Source of the DNA: Fragum whitleyi
Taxonomy: Eukaryota > Mollusca > Bivalvia > Cardiida > Cardiidae
Direction: 5' to 3'
DNA length: 64,000 nucleotides
Assembly (NCBI GenBank): GCA_948146395.1
Contig: OX411558.1
Coordinates: 36,078,350 to 36,142,349, forward strand
Shown here: positions 1 through 11,035 of the stretch, one piece after another
How positions within the stretch are numbered: the stretch's first letter is position 1
Layout of the letters: every line of letters begins with the position of its first letter
Program-made: the position numbers and the translations under genes
Notes under the pieces: model-generated
The model's database searches: none
What the model was told of the DNA's origin: nothing
The model's input: only the letters and a program-made list of their open reading frames with translations

Positions 1-647
1 TTGTCAATGTCGGTTAAAATGAGCATTGGGCCACGTTGGCTGGCGCATAAGACACTGGCACCTCATCCTATTCACGGATGAGTCCAGGTATTGCCTGGAC
101 TACACTGATAGGCTGGCTAGGTTGTGGAGAAGGCCGGGGGGAAGGTTTCATGTAGCAAACATTGCTGAGCACGATCATTATGGGGGTGGGTCTATCATGG
201 TTTGGGATGGCATCAGCTGGGATGGGCGGACTGATCTTGTTATTTCAGAAAGAGGTACTCTGACAGCTTGTAGGTGTTAAAATCCTCAATACCCACGTAA
301 GATTTTACGCTGGTGCTATTGGGGATGGATTAATTTTAATGGATGATAATGCCTGTCCACACGCGGCCCGTATAGTCAAAAGTGTATTGCCAAGAGAGGG
401 CATTCCACTTCTTGACAGACTCGCGGCTCGCTCATCGCACTTAAATCCGATAGAGCATAGATGGAATGAGCTAGAGGTCCGAGTTTCGGCTCGCCAGCTC
501 CAGCCAAGGACACTCCATGAGCTCGGCCAGATCCTTAGAGAAGAATGGTCTGTTATTCCCCAAAGAGTAACCCAGAACTTAATCAGGAGTAAGAACAGGG
601 GCTGTCACGCTGTCATTGACAGTGCCGGCTCTCAAACTCCTAATTGA
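1..647 (+). pseudogene. Tc1-like DDE transposase, C-terminal catalytic part, frameshifted
   Basis: This is the catalytic part of a Tc1/mariner-superfamily transposase, which cuts and pastes DNA at TA sites. Frame 2 reads LFTDESRY (first catalytic Asp) and GGGSIMVWDGIS up to LTACRC at about 280. The match then continues in frame 3 with AGAIGDGLILMDDNACPHAA (second Asp) and HLNPIEHRWNEL (third acidic residue, Glu), ending at a stop at 645-647. The two parts are separated by one small indel near 270-280. The conserved block usually reading LDWPARSPDLNPIEH here has one extra codon, so 35 rather than 34 residues separate the last two catalytic residues, and its Asp is His. The N-terminal DNA-binding part lies outside the window. 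I see no clear right terminal repeat after the stop. It is surely a dead copy. Confidence 0.9.
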
Positions 648-649
648 CC

Positions 650-2345
650 GATATGCAATTGAAAGCACTCATTTTTGGTCAATTTCGATTTTTCAATTTT
701 CAAGAAAACAGACCAATTTCTAGGGTCTCCCTGTTTGGTCTACATTTAAAGTCTTCTTTGATAAACTGGTAACAATCGACAATTTTCCAACAGTCTTATA
801 ATCAAATTTCATTTTTTCCTGAAATTATAGTTTAAAAAAGTTTTGATGCGTAGCAAACGCTTAGTAGTATACAATAAGTCATGGAACAGAGTAGGTTCCC
901 TTATGCATAATTTTGACCTCATTTGTACAATATTAATCAATAATTCACAAGGTTTTTATAGTCATCAACAACTTACAACATACTTCTTACAAAAGCATCA
1001 AATGGGAATGTGATGATACATTTTCTTTAAATTCCACATAAGGAAGTACTGGTTTTTATATGCCTTTAACTTTAAAATGTTCATTTAAGATTTTGTTTAT
1101 AGTAAACGGATTAAAAATGTGCACACTTTATAGTTAGATTTTTTTTCAAAAAATGTTGAAAGTAGAATTAAATATCCAGTTGGTTCAGAAGTGTTTGCCT
1201 GCGATGAAGACCTTAAAATCTCAATTACCTTGAAATTCTTTTTCGTCACGCACCTGGTGTTGAGCAGGGAAGGGAATATATTTATTGCTCTGATAAGCCC
1301 AGTAGTAACTTGACAATGTGTGACCTTATAACAGGCTGATTTGATTTATGGCAGGCGGAGAAAAAGTCGGCTCAGACATAGTCGCTAAACTGGGTAGGGA
1401 TTTTATCATACCAATGGCTCAGTGCAAAGTAGTTGTAACTGCCTGGAAACAGCTGAGCTGAAAATGTCAGAAAGGATATGTTTCACTGCCAGATTGGCTA
1501 ATATAATTTTAACTATCTAACAAAATTTAACGTTTGAATCAGCTATATTTGTTACTTCTGTTGATCATCTAAATTTTCAGTTTCCCCCCAAACATAATCC
1601 AGCCAGACTCCACTCCGGATCTGTTGTTTTGATATATTGACTTAATGTTAGGTCATACATTTCACAGCTTGGGGGGTGTTATAACTTATTTTTGCCAGGT
1701 GCAAATTTGAAAACCTAACAAGACAAGAAACTTTTTTCAAGCCAGGTGCAAAATTGAAATCGTAAAAGTTAAATAAACAAAGTCTGGTGTTCAAACAAAA
1801 ATTTGCAACACGCAATTTATCAAGAAAAACATATTGTTAAGCTATATCTTTTGACCCTTTTTTGGCCTGTTTGCTACAACAGAAGCTTTGATATACATTA
1901 TATCTTAAACAATTTTGTTTATGTCCTAAGTTTTTCTTATCTGGTAGTCATTTAGAGCAAAACTAAAGCAAGTGTATCAATAGGCATATCTTTCGCATTA
2001 TAACCCATATTTTCATCTTAGCAGTTGCTTACACATTACTATCCAAAATAGCTCAATCATAAATGAAATATATAAAGCAAATGGGTGACCAAAATGACCT
2101 GTCTACAACTACATTCAAGCTGTACATACTTCATTTTACCTTCCAAATGACAATTAGCTTTGGTTTAATGTCAAGGCACATGTTTTTCATACAAATTGCT
2201 GTAAATATTGCTTGTGAACTATGATTATTGACTCATTTTTACACAGTTGAATCCTTCTAACAGCTAATAGCTCTCATCAAAAACATCTGCAGGGCTGAGC
2301 ATGCAGGCTCACTATGGCAGGTGAGAACATTCCTGTAGCTTGTAT
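650..2345. other. AT-rich non-coding stretch, mostly unassigned
   Basis: No exon, RNA gene or full repeat is recognised. The first 150 bases may be the 3' untranslated end of the Tc1-like element. 1413-1441 is a single arm of the short palindrome family described below. A short direct repeat (GCCAGGTGCAAA) occurs near 1697 and 1742. Confidence 0.5.
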
Positions 2346-2351
2346 TCTGCC

Positions 2352-2735
2352 TTATCATTCAACTGGTAGGGCATGGCCTAGCTGTGACATAATTTGACGA
2401 GTTTACTTTTCAATAATTGGGGTTCTTTCGAATGTAACATTAGTATAAGCAATCATCATTAATGTGTACAAATATCTGTTTCCTAATACCAAAAGATTTT
2501 CGTGCTTAGTGGAAGTGAGCACATTTCATTGTTTGGTAACCAAAGCATAGTAACTTCAGCTCAGAAAAGCTGATGTTATTAGAGTTTGGTTACCAGCCTT
2601 CGATTTAAGATCTCAAGCTATTCATGTCAACTATCTTTAGAAGAAAGTACTTGTAAATAAAAGCTGATTTACCTTAACCCTTAAGTGCAACAACACATTG
2701 CTTAGGCTCCATCCTGTCAGGGCAATAATCAAGGA
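2352..2735 (+). mobile_element. Inverted-repeat element, copy 1 of the CTGGCAGGGCGGGGC family
   Basis: The stretch matches 24936-25273 along its length. It begins with a diverged ACTGGTAGGGCATGGC and ends near GGCTCCATCCTGTCAGGGC, the imperfect inverse of its start. In its middle is a palindrome beginning TGGTAACCAAAGCATAG (2534-2594). No coding capacity is seen, so it is a non-autonomous DNA element. Family assignment rests only on the second copy in the window. Confidence 0.6.
2534..2594. repeat. Palindrome, GGTTACC family
   Basis: Arms TGGTAACCAAAGCATAGTAA and TTATTAGAGTTTGGTTACCA flank a short centre containing CAGCT and AGCTG. Related palindromes are at 21089-21150, 25110-25170 and 45184-45244. 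Confidence 0.6.
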
Positions 2736-3017
2736 TTATATATTCATATTGGGAAACAAAATTATTGTTAGTTCAGGTTATATTCTTGCTGTATTTACAA
2801 CATTTTGGTTTCCCTCTGACAAATTGTTTCCCTGTGTTAGTTTTTGGATTGTAAAAATATTAGTTTGACACTATCCACACATCCACCTGATATTTTGGGG
2901 GCAAAATTAAATCAAGTCACATCCTGGCTTTGAATTATTTTGCTAATAGGCATTTTTTAAATAATATACTGAAGGTATCTTCAAGCCGTCAACACAAATA
3001 GCTTCTCTTGCTTCATT

Positions 3018-3098
3018 AGGGCCATTAAGACATAGCACATTTGGTAGCATGTTTGACTTCCAATCCCTTGGTATTGGGTTCAATACCTAGCTTAGCTA
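3018..3098 (+). repeat. tRNA-like sequence, probably a SINE head
   Basis: An A-box-like TAGCACATTTGGTAGCATG (3033-3051) is followed about 20 bases on by a B-box-like GGGTTCAATACC. The spacing is that of a tRNA, but the acceptor and anticodon stems pair poorly, so a working tRNA is unlikely. It is best read as the RNA polymerase III promoter region of an old SINE; its body could not be delimited. Confidence 0.4.
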
Positions 3099-3341
3099 AT
3101 AGGTGAAGATCCTTTATAAGCCTGGCTCCAAGAGTGTCAGTAAGTGTTGAATTAGAAATAAATAAGGTATACTACTCATGTTTTACAATTTCAATCCCTC
3201 CCATATTCTCGACCCTCTGATCCGCCAGTCAGAGGAATATAAGCTGATGAGAAATCATCTTTCTCTTGTTGATTTTTGCTCATTTCACAATACTTCTGAT
3301 CAGCGGGACAGTAGCCAGTCTAATCCTTTGTCTCATACATT

Positions 3342-3570
3342 GGGTGGTTTGTTTGTTTGTTTGAATTTGGTTTTAGCAGCTTTCAACAATCTTTCAGTTA
3401 TGTCCGGGAGCACCAAACAATGAATTCCTGGTATTTTCTCACACCAGTACTACCATACCATCCTTTTCTAGCCTCCAGCTGCTATCTCTCATTATGTCTA
3501 CGATTATCATGCCTTTTGTGGACAATGATGTAGTCTGATGCACTACCAATAAGCTAGGATGGCGGCTTCG
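3342..3570 (-). mobile_element. SINE-1 copy (tRNA-derived), near full length
   Basis: Read on the minus strand, a degraded tRNA-like head (ending near GATGGCGG on the plus strand) is followed by the body motifs AGCAGCTGGAGGCTAGRAA, GGTATTTCTC (inverse) and GGAGCACC, and by the tail that appears here as TTTGTTTGTTTGAAT. It shares these motifs in the same order with the well-preserved copies at 12386-12650 and 47019-47293. The tail is typical of SINEs copied by a partner LINE. Confidence 0.75.
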
Positions 3571-3697
3571 GCAAATATCCATTATGATGAATGAATTTGT
3601 CTCCCACAAACATAAACAATTCATTTGATTAAAAGAATTAAAGATTTTGGAGCCATCTATTGACTAACTTGCCAGGTGATTAAAAACAATCAGGTCT

Positions 3698-3938
3698 TTA
3701 ACCCTTGTAATGCTGAATAAATTTTGGCTAAACATTTTCATCAAAGGGCAAAAAGCACTGAAAGTACCAACTGTAGGTCAATTTTTATTTGAAGAACTAA
3801 ATATATTGACAATTTTGGTTTGAAAGTGAGAAACAGGTGGTGTAGACTAACATCAGACTGCACCTATGTGCAGGCTGATGTTTGTCTATAGCTCCTGGCA
3901 AAACAGGAATATTCCAGGTTCAGCATGACAAGGGTTAA
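3698..3938 (-). mobile_element. TTAA-flanked MITE-1 copy (piggyBac-like)
   Basis: TTAA at both ends encloses a core of about 233 bp with terminal inverted repeats CCCTTGTMATGCTGAA and TTCAGCATGACAAGGG. Inside is an imperfect inner stem around CAGACTGCACCTATGTGCAG. TTAA target sites plus CCCTT ends suggest mobilisation by a piggyBac-type transposase (inference). There is no coding capacity. Other copies: 5985-6239, 13127-13370, 36381-36626, 57835-58069, 62198-62454. Confidence 0.8.
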
Positions 3939-4245
3939 TGTCTGTATGAAACAGTTACAAGACACCTAAGATTCAGCCAAAATTCAAAGAATGAGCAAAT
4001 AATGTTGTTGAAGCAAACCCTATCAAATCATCATTATGAGGTCTACTGTACTTGTTTTTTCAGGTAGATATGTGAAAATACCTCACTGCAACTCATTCCC
4101 ATGTTTTACATATCAACTGATTACAATAATTCCTGGAATCTGCCTTAGAAAAACCAGAGTTATGTATTGTCTGTTTACTTCTAGAAACTTTCAGAGCCAA
4201 TATTTAAAGTTAGCTCTCAATCCTGGGAGGTGGTCAGTTTTCATG

Positions 4246-4280
4246 ATTCCTGGGCATATGATAATCATATGCCCAGGAAT
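4246..4280. repeat. Perfect 17-bp-arm hairpin
   Basis: ATTCCTGGGCATATGAT, a single A, then its exact reverse complement. With a one-base loop it would form a cruciform in DNA rather than a typical microRNA precursor. Confidence 0.9.
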
Positions 4281-4377
4281 ATCTTAATGTCTGAGCCGAA
4301 ATATTGTGGTTATTCTGAAGGTATGAGAAACAATAGCTAGAAACCATTTGAAGGTGCACCAGCCACCAAAATGCTGT

Positions 4378-4562
4378 TTGATTTGATTGTTTGAATGTGG
4401 ATTAACGAACGCAGCTTAATGTTTTTCAGTCATTTTTTGGCAGCTGGAGCACCTAACAATGGATTCCTAATATTTCTCTCTTCCAGTTCCAACATGACAT
4501 CCTTACCAAGCCTACAGCTGCTCATCCCACATAGGTTTACGATTATCCACTGATTGGGTGTC
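4378..4562 (-). mobile_element. SINE-1 copy, diverged
   Basis: The tail side (TTGATTGTTTGAATG), GGCAGCTGGAGCACCTAACA, CTACAGCTGCTCATCCCACA and GGTTTACGATTATCCA occur in SINE-1 order. The tRNA-like head is missing or unreadable beyond 4562. Confidence 0.7.
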
Positions 4563-4748
4563 AGAAACTAGACTGCTGTCACCAAGGGGACCATTAACCC
4601 CAACAAGTGCTTGTCAATAATGAAATGCCATTTTCTATCAAAGGAACATAACACTGTCAAAAGTCAATATATCACAACAAAAATATCACTTGCACATCTC
4701 AGCTTGATACTCATCATATCAGTATAGTTTGAGTGAAATCCGCCCATT

Positions 4749-4876
4749 CAGGGTCTCTTCTAAGATTTAAAAGTAGGGGGGAATTTTGTTTCAAATCAGC
4801 AATATTGCCAAAAAGATTAGAATTTTTCAAAAGTATGTGCTAAAATGCGCAATCCCCCCTCCTAGAATAGACACTG
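4749..4876. mobile_element. Small inverted-repeat element, unassigned
   Basis: Ends CAGGGTCTCTTCTAAGA and TCCTAGAATAGACACTG are imperfect inverse copies, with inner GGGGGG and CCCCCC arms. CCATT lies directly outside both ends and could be a 5-bp target duplication. No superfamily is assigned. Confidence 0.45.
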
Positions 4877-4899
4877 CCATTTGTTGCTGAGACATTTAG

Positions 4900-4980
4900 T
4901 GGACGCGAAAAAGCTAGAGACATACAGACCGACAGACATCTTTCATACTCCCTCAACCATAGTCTAGGGGGGTATAAAGA
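4900..4980 (+). repeat. Possible solo 3' end of a pearl-like element
   Basis: GACAGACC-type microsatellite remnant followed by a hairpin-like ATACTCCC...GGGGGGTATAA, resembling the 3' end of the element at 38673-40112. Degenerate. Confidence 0.3.
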
Positions 4981-5984
4981 TGTTCTTGTGCACAACTTTG
5001 GATCCCAAGATTGGCAGACTGTTGCACTAATAACTGCGCTTTGAGGGCCCTACCAACTGCACATTATGAATGTCACCATGATATAAATTACTTGTAACAT
5101 TGCTCACCCCCAATTCTACATTTTGTCCCTTTCAGCTAGATAGGTAATATTATGAGTAAGAACATCTGGAATTTGTTTCAAGGTCTCAGAGAATACAGCT
5201 CCCATGTTTATTGTTTGGTAATGAAACTCCTTCCAATGTAAACAAGTTCACAGCTTACAGAAGGTATGCAGGGAACAACAAAGCTACTTTTTGTAATGTT
5301 TGTTTGAATCTGTGTCACTTTCATTAGTTGCAGTTATAATGATGTAGACTAGTTCAATGACTTTTGTCAATTGTCAAATAAATATTTGACCAGCAATCTG
5401 ATGTTAAAGAAAGATATGTGCAAGACATTCCAAACAATTTCAGCAGAGCATACAAAAATTAAGAATCCCAGACATATACAATAGTTTTGCACAGACCTCT
5501 TGATTTTATATCTGATTAAAGGCTTCAAAAAGCTGAAGACAATATTTTATAATTATTTTAATACCCTTGAACTGCCATTACCCTTAAAAATTCTTCAAAA
5601 ACAGCTTATGATCCTTTGAAGTTAAAGAACCCCAGAAACCAGATAAGCAAAGTAAGACTGATGGGAAATGTCTGGAGATCCCTAATGGGGTCTTTATAAA
5701 ACTTATCTTGGACCCCCCAAGGGAGCTACAATTACCAACAGGAAATGACCTATGGCCCTGAAATGAAATTGATATCTTTTTTTTTCTATTTGATTAAAAG
5801 ATAATTTTGCCTCTTAATGATATCATAAATTATGCCTTGAGTCATTTCCTAAAGAATAGTTTAGCACTTGATAAATGTTATAATGAATTTTATAATTTTA
5901 ATTTCGTGAGAACTTGAATATATTGAGATTTCTTGCCCTTCTATCTTCTTTTATCATTCTGGACTTTTTTTCAAGAATTATTAT
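4981..5984. other. AT-rich non-coding stretch
   Basis: No gene, repeat family or structured element is recognised. Confidence 0.5.
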
Positions 5985-6239
5985 ATAACCCTTGTCATGC
6001 TGAACCCAGAATATTCCTGCTTTGGCAGGAGCTATAGACAAACACCAGCCTGCACATATGTACAGACTGATATTAGTTTACAGCACCTGTTTCTCTCTTT
6101 CTCTCTTTCAAACCAGAATTGTCAATAGATTTAGTTTTTCAAATAAAAATTTACCCACATTTGGTACTTTCAGTGCTTTTTCCCCTTTGATCTTAATGCA
6201 ATTTTTTAGACAAAATTTATTCAGCATGACAAGGGTTAA
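5985..6239 (+). mobile_element. MITE-1 copy (piggyBac-like)
   Basis: Terminal repeats CCCTTGTCATGCTGAA and TTCAGCATGACAAGGG flank the MITE-1 interior, inverted relative to the 3698 copy. The right flank is TTAA; the left is ATAA, a one-base decay. The inner stem around TGCACATATGTACAGACTGA is visible. Confidence 0.8.
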
Positions 6240-6390
6240 ATTTGGACTGGCAGACAGACAGACAACAATTAATGGTGAAACAATTAACCCCAGTCTCACC
6301 AATCCAGAGAGGGAGGTCATTAAATTCATATTTATGTCCCCAAAGTAAATAATTAGAACACAAGGATTTTTTTCATTCATCTATCAATAA

Positions 6391-6639
6391 TCTGTCAAAC
6401 AAATCCCCCACCTTCACTGCAGAAAAGTAAGAAACAAGTGTGCCCTTGAGTGGAGCACATACAATTATGAAGCACTACAAAGGAATAAAGTTCCTGAAGC
6501 CAGAGATAAAGAAGTACTTGAGATGTCGAAAGAGATCGCTATCAACTTGGGAGGCGTGATAGAACTATCAGCAGATACCTTAACACTCACTATATCAATT
6601 ACACAAACTTTGATACTATCCACTATTGGCTTTTGCTAG
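6391..6639 (+). CDS. Possible coding exon or gene fragment, unknown product
   Basis: One frame stays open for 82 codons, bounded by TAA at 6388-6390 and TAG at 6637-6639. It is preceded by a pyrimidine-rich CCCCCACCTTCACTGCAG that resembles a splice acceptor. The peptide from about 6442 reads ALEWSTYNYEALQRNKV and later VLEMSKEIAINLGGVIEL, a soluble, charged and unbiased composition unlike nearby translations. The local GC content is higher than the surroundings. No family is recognised, no clear donor follows, and no ATG start fits the 5' side, so it would be an internal or terminal exon or a relic. Confidence 0.3.
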   Translation, partial: SVKQIPHLHCRKVRNKCALEWSTYNYEALQRNKVPEARDKEVLEMSKEIAINLGGVIELSADTLTLTISITQTLILSTIGFC

Positions 6640-7073
6640 CATCTAGAGTTTGCTTTATATTTAAGCCCTGATATAAAAGTTGACTGACACCTGAGACTAA
6701 GCTCGAGGGGACCAACACTGTCATAAGTACTTATTCAACTGTGAAAAGGAACTTAATTTTATTTCTTTTTTTATTGAAAGGTTTGAGCTTTATAGACAAC
6801 TTTACCCACCAAAATCAAATTACCTTGACACCTGTAGATGCTTATGCATGAAATTATGCAAAATACTAGCATTGTAGCTTGAATGGGCTTGAAGAATTTT
6901 AAGGTAATTTAAGTTTAAGTCAAGTTTCAAAGACAGGCAGGCAGACAGACAGACAGTCAATGTGCTCTTCCAAACTTATTCTGTAATTTAAGCAGCCAGG
7001 AACAAAAAATGTCATCAAATTTGAACATTCAAGTTACATATGATTGAGCTGCACATATGTATCATACATATAC
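6640..7073. other. Non-coding stretch with GACAG/GGCAG microsatellite
   Basis: A short tetranucleotide tract (CAGGCAGGCAGACAGACAG, about 6933-6957) may be left from a decayed pearl-like element. Around 6706-6735 is a weak match to one arm of the short palindrome family. Nothing else is seen. Confidence 0.4.
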
Positions 7074-8460
7074 TAGAAAGCCATGAATGGCTTGAGTCGC
7101 TCCACAGGCTTGAAATTCTTGTAATAGCAAATAAATGTTTTGACTAGATTTTTAGATATTTGGGGTTCTACTGATGTTGAAAATGATTCCATAAGTTACA
7201 TTCTGACAAATGATTTTCATAGTTTCCACTATTTAACATATAGAGAATTGACCTCCGCCCATAAAATTCATATTTTTCATCCAATCAAAATACACTGATA
7301 AAGGGTCACTCAAGGATCATTCCAGTGAAATTTGGTTGATATCCAAAAATTAGATTCTGAGAAAATGATTTGCAAATTTTCCAAATTTCCACTATATAAT
7401 ATTTAGAGAAATGACCTCTGCCCATAAAATGCATATTTTCCATCTGATCACGATGATTTCTTGTAGACTGATAAAAGGTCACTCAAGGATCATTCCAGTG
7501 AAATTTGGTTGATATCAATCTGTAACATTCTGAGAAAATGATTTGCAAAGTTTCCACTATATAACATATAGAGAATTGACCTCCGCCCATAAAATGCATA
7601 TTTTCCATCCGATCACGATGATTTTTTGTAGACTGATTAAGGGTCACTAAAAGATCATTCAAGTGAAATTTGGTTGATATCCATCTGTTACATTCTGAGA
7701 AAATGATTTTCAAAGTTTCCACTATATAACATATAGAAAAATGACCTCCGCCCCTAAAATGCATATTTTCCATCCGATCACAATGATTTCTTGAAGACTG
7801 ATAAAGGGTCACTCAAGGATCATCCCAGTGAAATTTGGTTGATATCCATCTGTAACATTCTTAGAAAATGATTTTCAAAGTTGCCACTATATAACATATA
7901 GAGATATGACCTCCGCCCCTAAAATGCATATTTTCCATCCGATCACAATGATTTCTTGAAGAGTGATAAAGGGTCACTAAAAGATCATCCCAGTGAAATT
8001 TGGTTGATATCCATCAGTAACATTCTTAGAAAATGATTTTCAAAGTTTCCACTATATAACATATAGAGAATTGACCTCCGCCCATAAAATGCATATTTTC
8101 CATCCGATCACAATGATTTTTTTGTAGACTGATAAAGGGTCATCCAAGGATCATTCATGTAAAATTTAATTGGTATCCATAGATTAGAATCTGAGAAAAC
8201 TCACTTTTTACCATATTTGGAAATTAGCCACGCCCATCAAATCCATGTTTTTCATTGGATCAAAATTTCTTGAACAACTTTGAAAGAGGGTCACCCAAGG
8301 ATCATTTCTGTGAAGTTTGGTTGAAATCCATCCAGTACTTTCTGAGAAGATTTTTAAAGAAAAGTTTACGACCGGACGCACGCACGCACGCACAGACGCA
8401 CGCACGACGGACACAACGCCATTACAATAGCCCCAGTGGCTTTCAGCCAGTGGAGCTAAT
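7074..8460 (+). mobile_element. Pearl/Helentron-like element a, ACGC microsatellite type
   Basis: The 5' end has a hairpin AAGCCAT-GA-ATGGCTT (7078-7093), then the subterminal GCTCCACAGGCT (7099-7110). About six core repeats of roughly 165 bp follow; each contains a version of AAAATGCATATTTTCCATC and TGAAATTTGGTTGATATCCA. Next come an ACGC/ACGG microsatellite (about 8371-8415) and a 3' hairpin CCAGTGGCT-TTC-AGCCAGTGG. Its outer arm, continued as AGCCAGTGGAGC (8445-8456), is the near-inverse of the 5' subterminal repeat. It ends in CTAAT. The order matches non-autonomous pearl elements known from bivalves. No Rep/helicase gene is present, so it needs a partner. Confidence 0.8.
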
Positions 8461-8946
8461 AATTGAACAAAATGTCTTTGGGAAAAAGCTACCATTTGTA
8501 TGATTTCCATGCCCTTTCTTTAAATTGTTTTGCCATAGTTTTATAAAGGCATGGTAGGCTTTAACTTTGACATTTATGCTCGTTTTATGTTACAGATGCA
8601 CTTTAAAGCTTTCAGTAACTGATTTTCATTACCTAGTTTACAATAGCAGCTGATACTATCTTAACCCATTTCCATTTTCTACAATTTTAGGCCCAGGCTC
8701 AAATTCAAAGAAGCTTAAGGCACGTAATTATTTTAAGTTGATGGATTTTTAAGGTTTTTGTCGATGTTTTTTGGTTATAGATTTCTTAATTAGGCTACTT
8801 TAGAAGAAGATGCCATATTCAAAATTTAATTATGTTGGTAATAAGTAATTCATTCAACACTGTGAACCTGGGTTACATAAGAACATGTGGACCATGCATG
8901 TATTTTAGAAATAACTTATTTTTGTCATTTAATTGACAAATTTTAG
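8461..8946. other. Non-coding stretch before a candidate exon
   Basis: AT-rich, without a recognised repeat. TTTTTGTCATTTAATTGACA then AAATTTTAG at the end could serve as a splice acceptor for 8947-9068. Confidence 0.4.
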
Positions 8947-9068
8947 TCATTGTGAAATTATTCATTTGGAAATTCTTTCACCACTGGGCCACTTGGATGA
9001 ACACAGTTGGTGGCTTCATGGGATTTTTCTGTTGTTGCACTAGTGCAAGAAACAATAGCAAGCCATGG
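8947..9068 (+). CDS. Candidate host exon, possible membrane protein segment
   Basis: An open frame runs from a possible acceptor (AAATTTTAG, ending 8946) to a consensus donor CCATGG|GTAAGT (donor GT at 9069-9070). The reading is phase-compatible and encodes a hydrophobic, aromatic-rich peptide including FFHHWATWMNTVGGFMGF, a cluster of three Cys, then SARNNSKPW. The Cys row beside a hydrophobic stretch would suit a membrane-inserted, possibly palmitoylated segment (inference). The frame is open from 8937 to a stop near 9130. It lies outside all repeats I detect. I recognise no family, and the exon is short, so the call is tentative. Confidence 0.35.
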
Positions 9069-9604
9069 GTAAGTGCAGCAGACTGTTATATAATTGCAAT
9101 AATTTTGATAGCTCTGTGCAGTCAAACCTAAAGACAAGCAAACAATCTTAAGCCTTTTTTTTTTCGAGGGTATCTAAGGGAGGTTTTGCATTCTTAGCAT
9201 TACACTGGGAAATGTAATACATTCTGTCTAATGGATAAATATGTTTATTTCTGGGGCGGTATCTCGGTATCTTGGAGTAAATGTTTTCTGTGAAACATTA
9301 GCAATTTACATCTGGCAGTATTTCCAGAAATTGTGATAGTTCTTGAAATTTTTTAAATTGTTGCCATGACATCACACATTAGCTGGGATATATCAATAAT
9401 ACTTTTGAGTGCTAAAAGGTCATTATAGAGCTTATACAATATATAAGAAAATAATTCAAGTATATATTTTTTTTTCATCCAAGCTGAAGTTATGAGACTT
9501 TGGTAACCCAACAATAAAATGTGTTTACTTTCTCTTAACATGTTAATTCTTTTGGTCTTAGGATACAGTTATTTGCATGCATTCACAATTATTGCAGACT
9601 AACT
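9069..9604. other. AT-rich non-coding stretch
   Basis: Would be intron if the preceding exon is real. No repeat or exon is recognised. Confidence 0.4.
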
Positions 9605-9680
9605 TTTCAATGAACCCCAAATATATTAAAAAGTTAATTACGTCATGGCTATAAGCCCCACCCTGCCAGTTCATTTATAA
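9605..9680 (-). mobile_element. Fragment of the CTGGCAGGGCGGGGC inverted-repeat element
   Basis: Read on the minus strand it matches the left 75 bp of the copy at 24936: GAACTGGCAGGGTGGGGC, then ATGACGT and TTTGGGGTTC. The rest of the element is absent. Confidence 0.65.
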
Positions 9681-11035
9681 CAGGTCACATAAGGCATTCA
9701 GTTAACAACAAGATACATATATTGCTCACCTCAAGAAATAATTCAAACTCCATCAATTTGGCGCAACCAAACAATTGACCAACTAGAGCCAACATTCAGG
9801 TGCTGACTTTTGCAGTTCTTCAAATCCATTGTCAATAAAATCCATTGTCAATCACTGCACACTACCATCCTTTCTTCTGTTATATACATGGTATTTGAAT
9901 TATCACAATTCTATTTGATGAATGTGATACTAATGTTTATACAAGTTTCTAAGTTACTCCATGAAAGTTATGAAGAAATTCATGGCATCCCCTGTTAATG
10001 TATCACACCACTAAACTAAGAAAGTTAAGGTGTTTATAATGTCAACTCCATTGTATTGTATTTGTGTATCACATTGGTAAATCCAAAGATATTTCTTGCA
10101 TTCTGATTTACTTAGGATAAGGAGAAATTAATGGCATAATGCAACATATAACAATCAATTGCATGTTTTATCCAATAACAACAATAATGGTCACAACATT
10201 TATTATAGCTCAATGAATCACATAAGTCAATAAGAAATTCCTATGAACCCATGCCAAAGTCTAAAAAGAAAGCCAATTAATAGCACAAACTACAAAGAAT
10301 CACATAACTAAGTCAAGAAGAAAAACCAAGTGCCACTAGGAACCACATAACTAAGCCAAGAATATGAATGTTAGCCAAAAATAAAATAATGGCAATTAAT
10401 GCACATAACAGAGCATAAAGAAGAACTTCATGGCTTTTATGAATAAACTGTATCACAACACAAAACTAAAATAAAGACCATCTTTAATTCCCCCATGTTC
10501 ATTCCGTTATAATGGAATATACCTCAATAGCATTCAGTTTTGATAGCCCTATGAATATAAAATAATCTATTACATGCCTATTTCACACTAATTTGACTTC
10601 CAAATTATCACAAGCTCGGTGATTTTGAAGAATGACACTTTAACTTGGCCTTTGTTTAATGCTGTATACTTTGCACCTGGCCATGTATAATTCAAAATGA
10701 ATCATCGAGCTGTAAAATTGAGCATTTTTTATACCAAATTTCACTGTTAGATCTATATTTAACATAAACAGGCATCAATGAATTGATGGCTCAGTGTGAA
10801 ACAGTTGTAACTGCAAATAATCAAAGCACCGTTTCATTAAAGTTTTCCGAACTTATTTTGATTTACTTACAATCATACATTAAATTAAAATTGTTTGTTC
10901 AAATTCCCATTATATATCAAAAAGGCAAGAGCATGATTTTAGGGGCATGTAAATTTTTGCTGATGGACAATAGTAAACTCCTCATAACTCCGGTTTAAGT
11001 AAGCTTGAACTACAAGGTTTCAGTTGTCACTACGG
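9681..11035. other. AT-rich stretch with palindrome remnants
   Basis: Mostly unassigned. Loosely recurring CACATAACTAAG phrases lie at about 10190-10450. 10786-10812 is one arm of the GGCTCAGTGC palindrome family. 10978-11030 is a decayed copy of the GGTTACC-type palindrome. No credible exon is seen. Confidence 0.4.

Noticed and set aside
7483..8510. Open frames within the pearl core repeats
   Set aside because: They repeat with the core unit and carry the microsatellite; they reflect periodic non-coding DNA.
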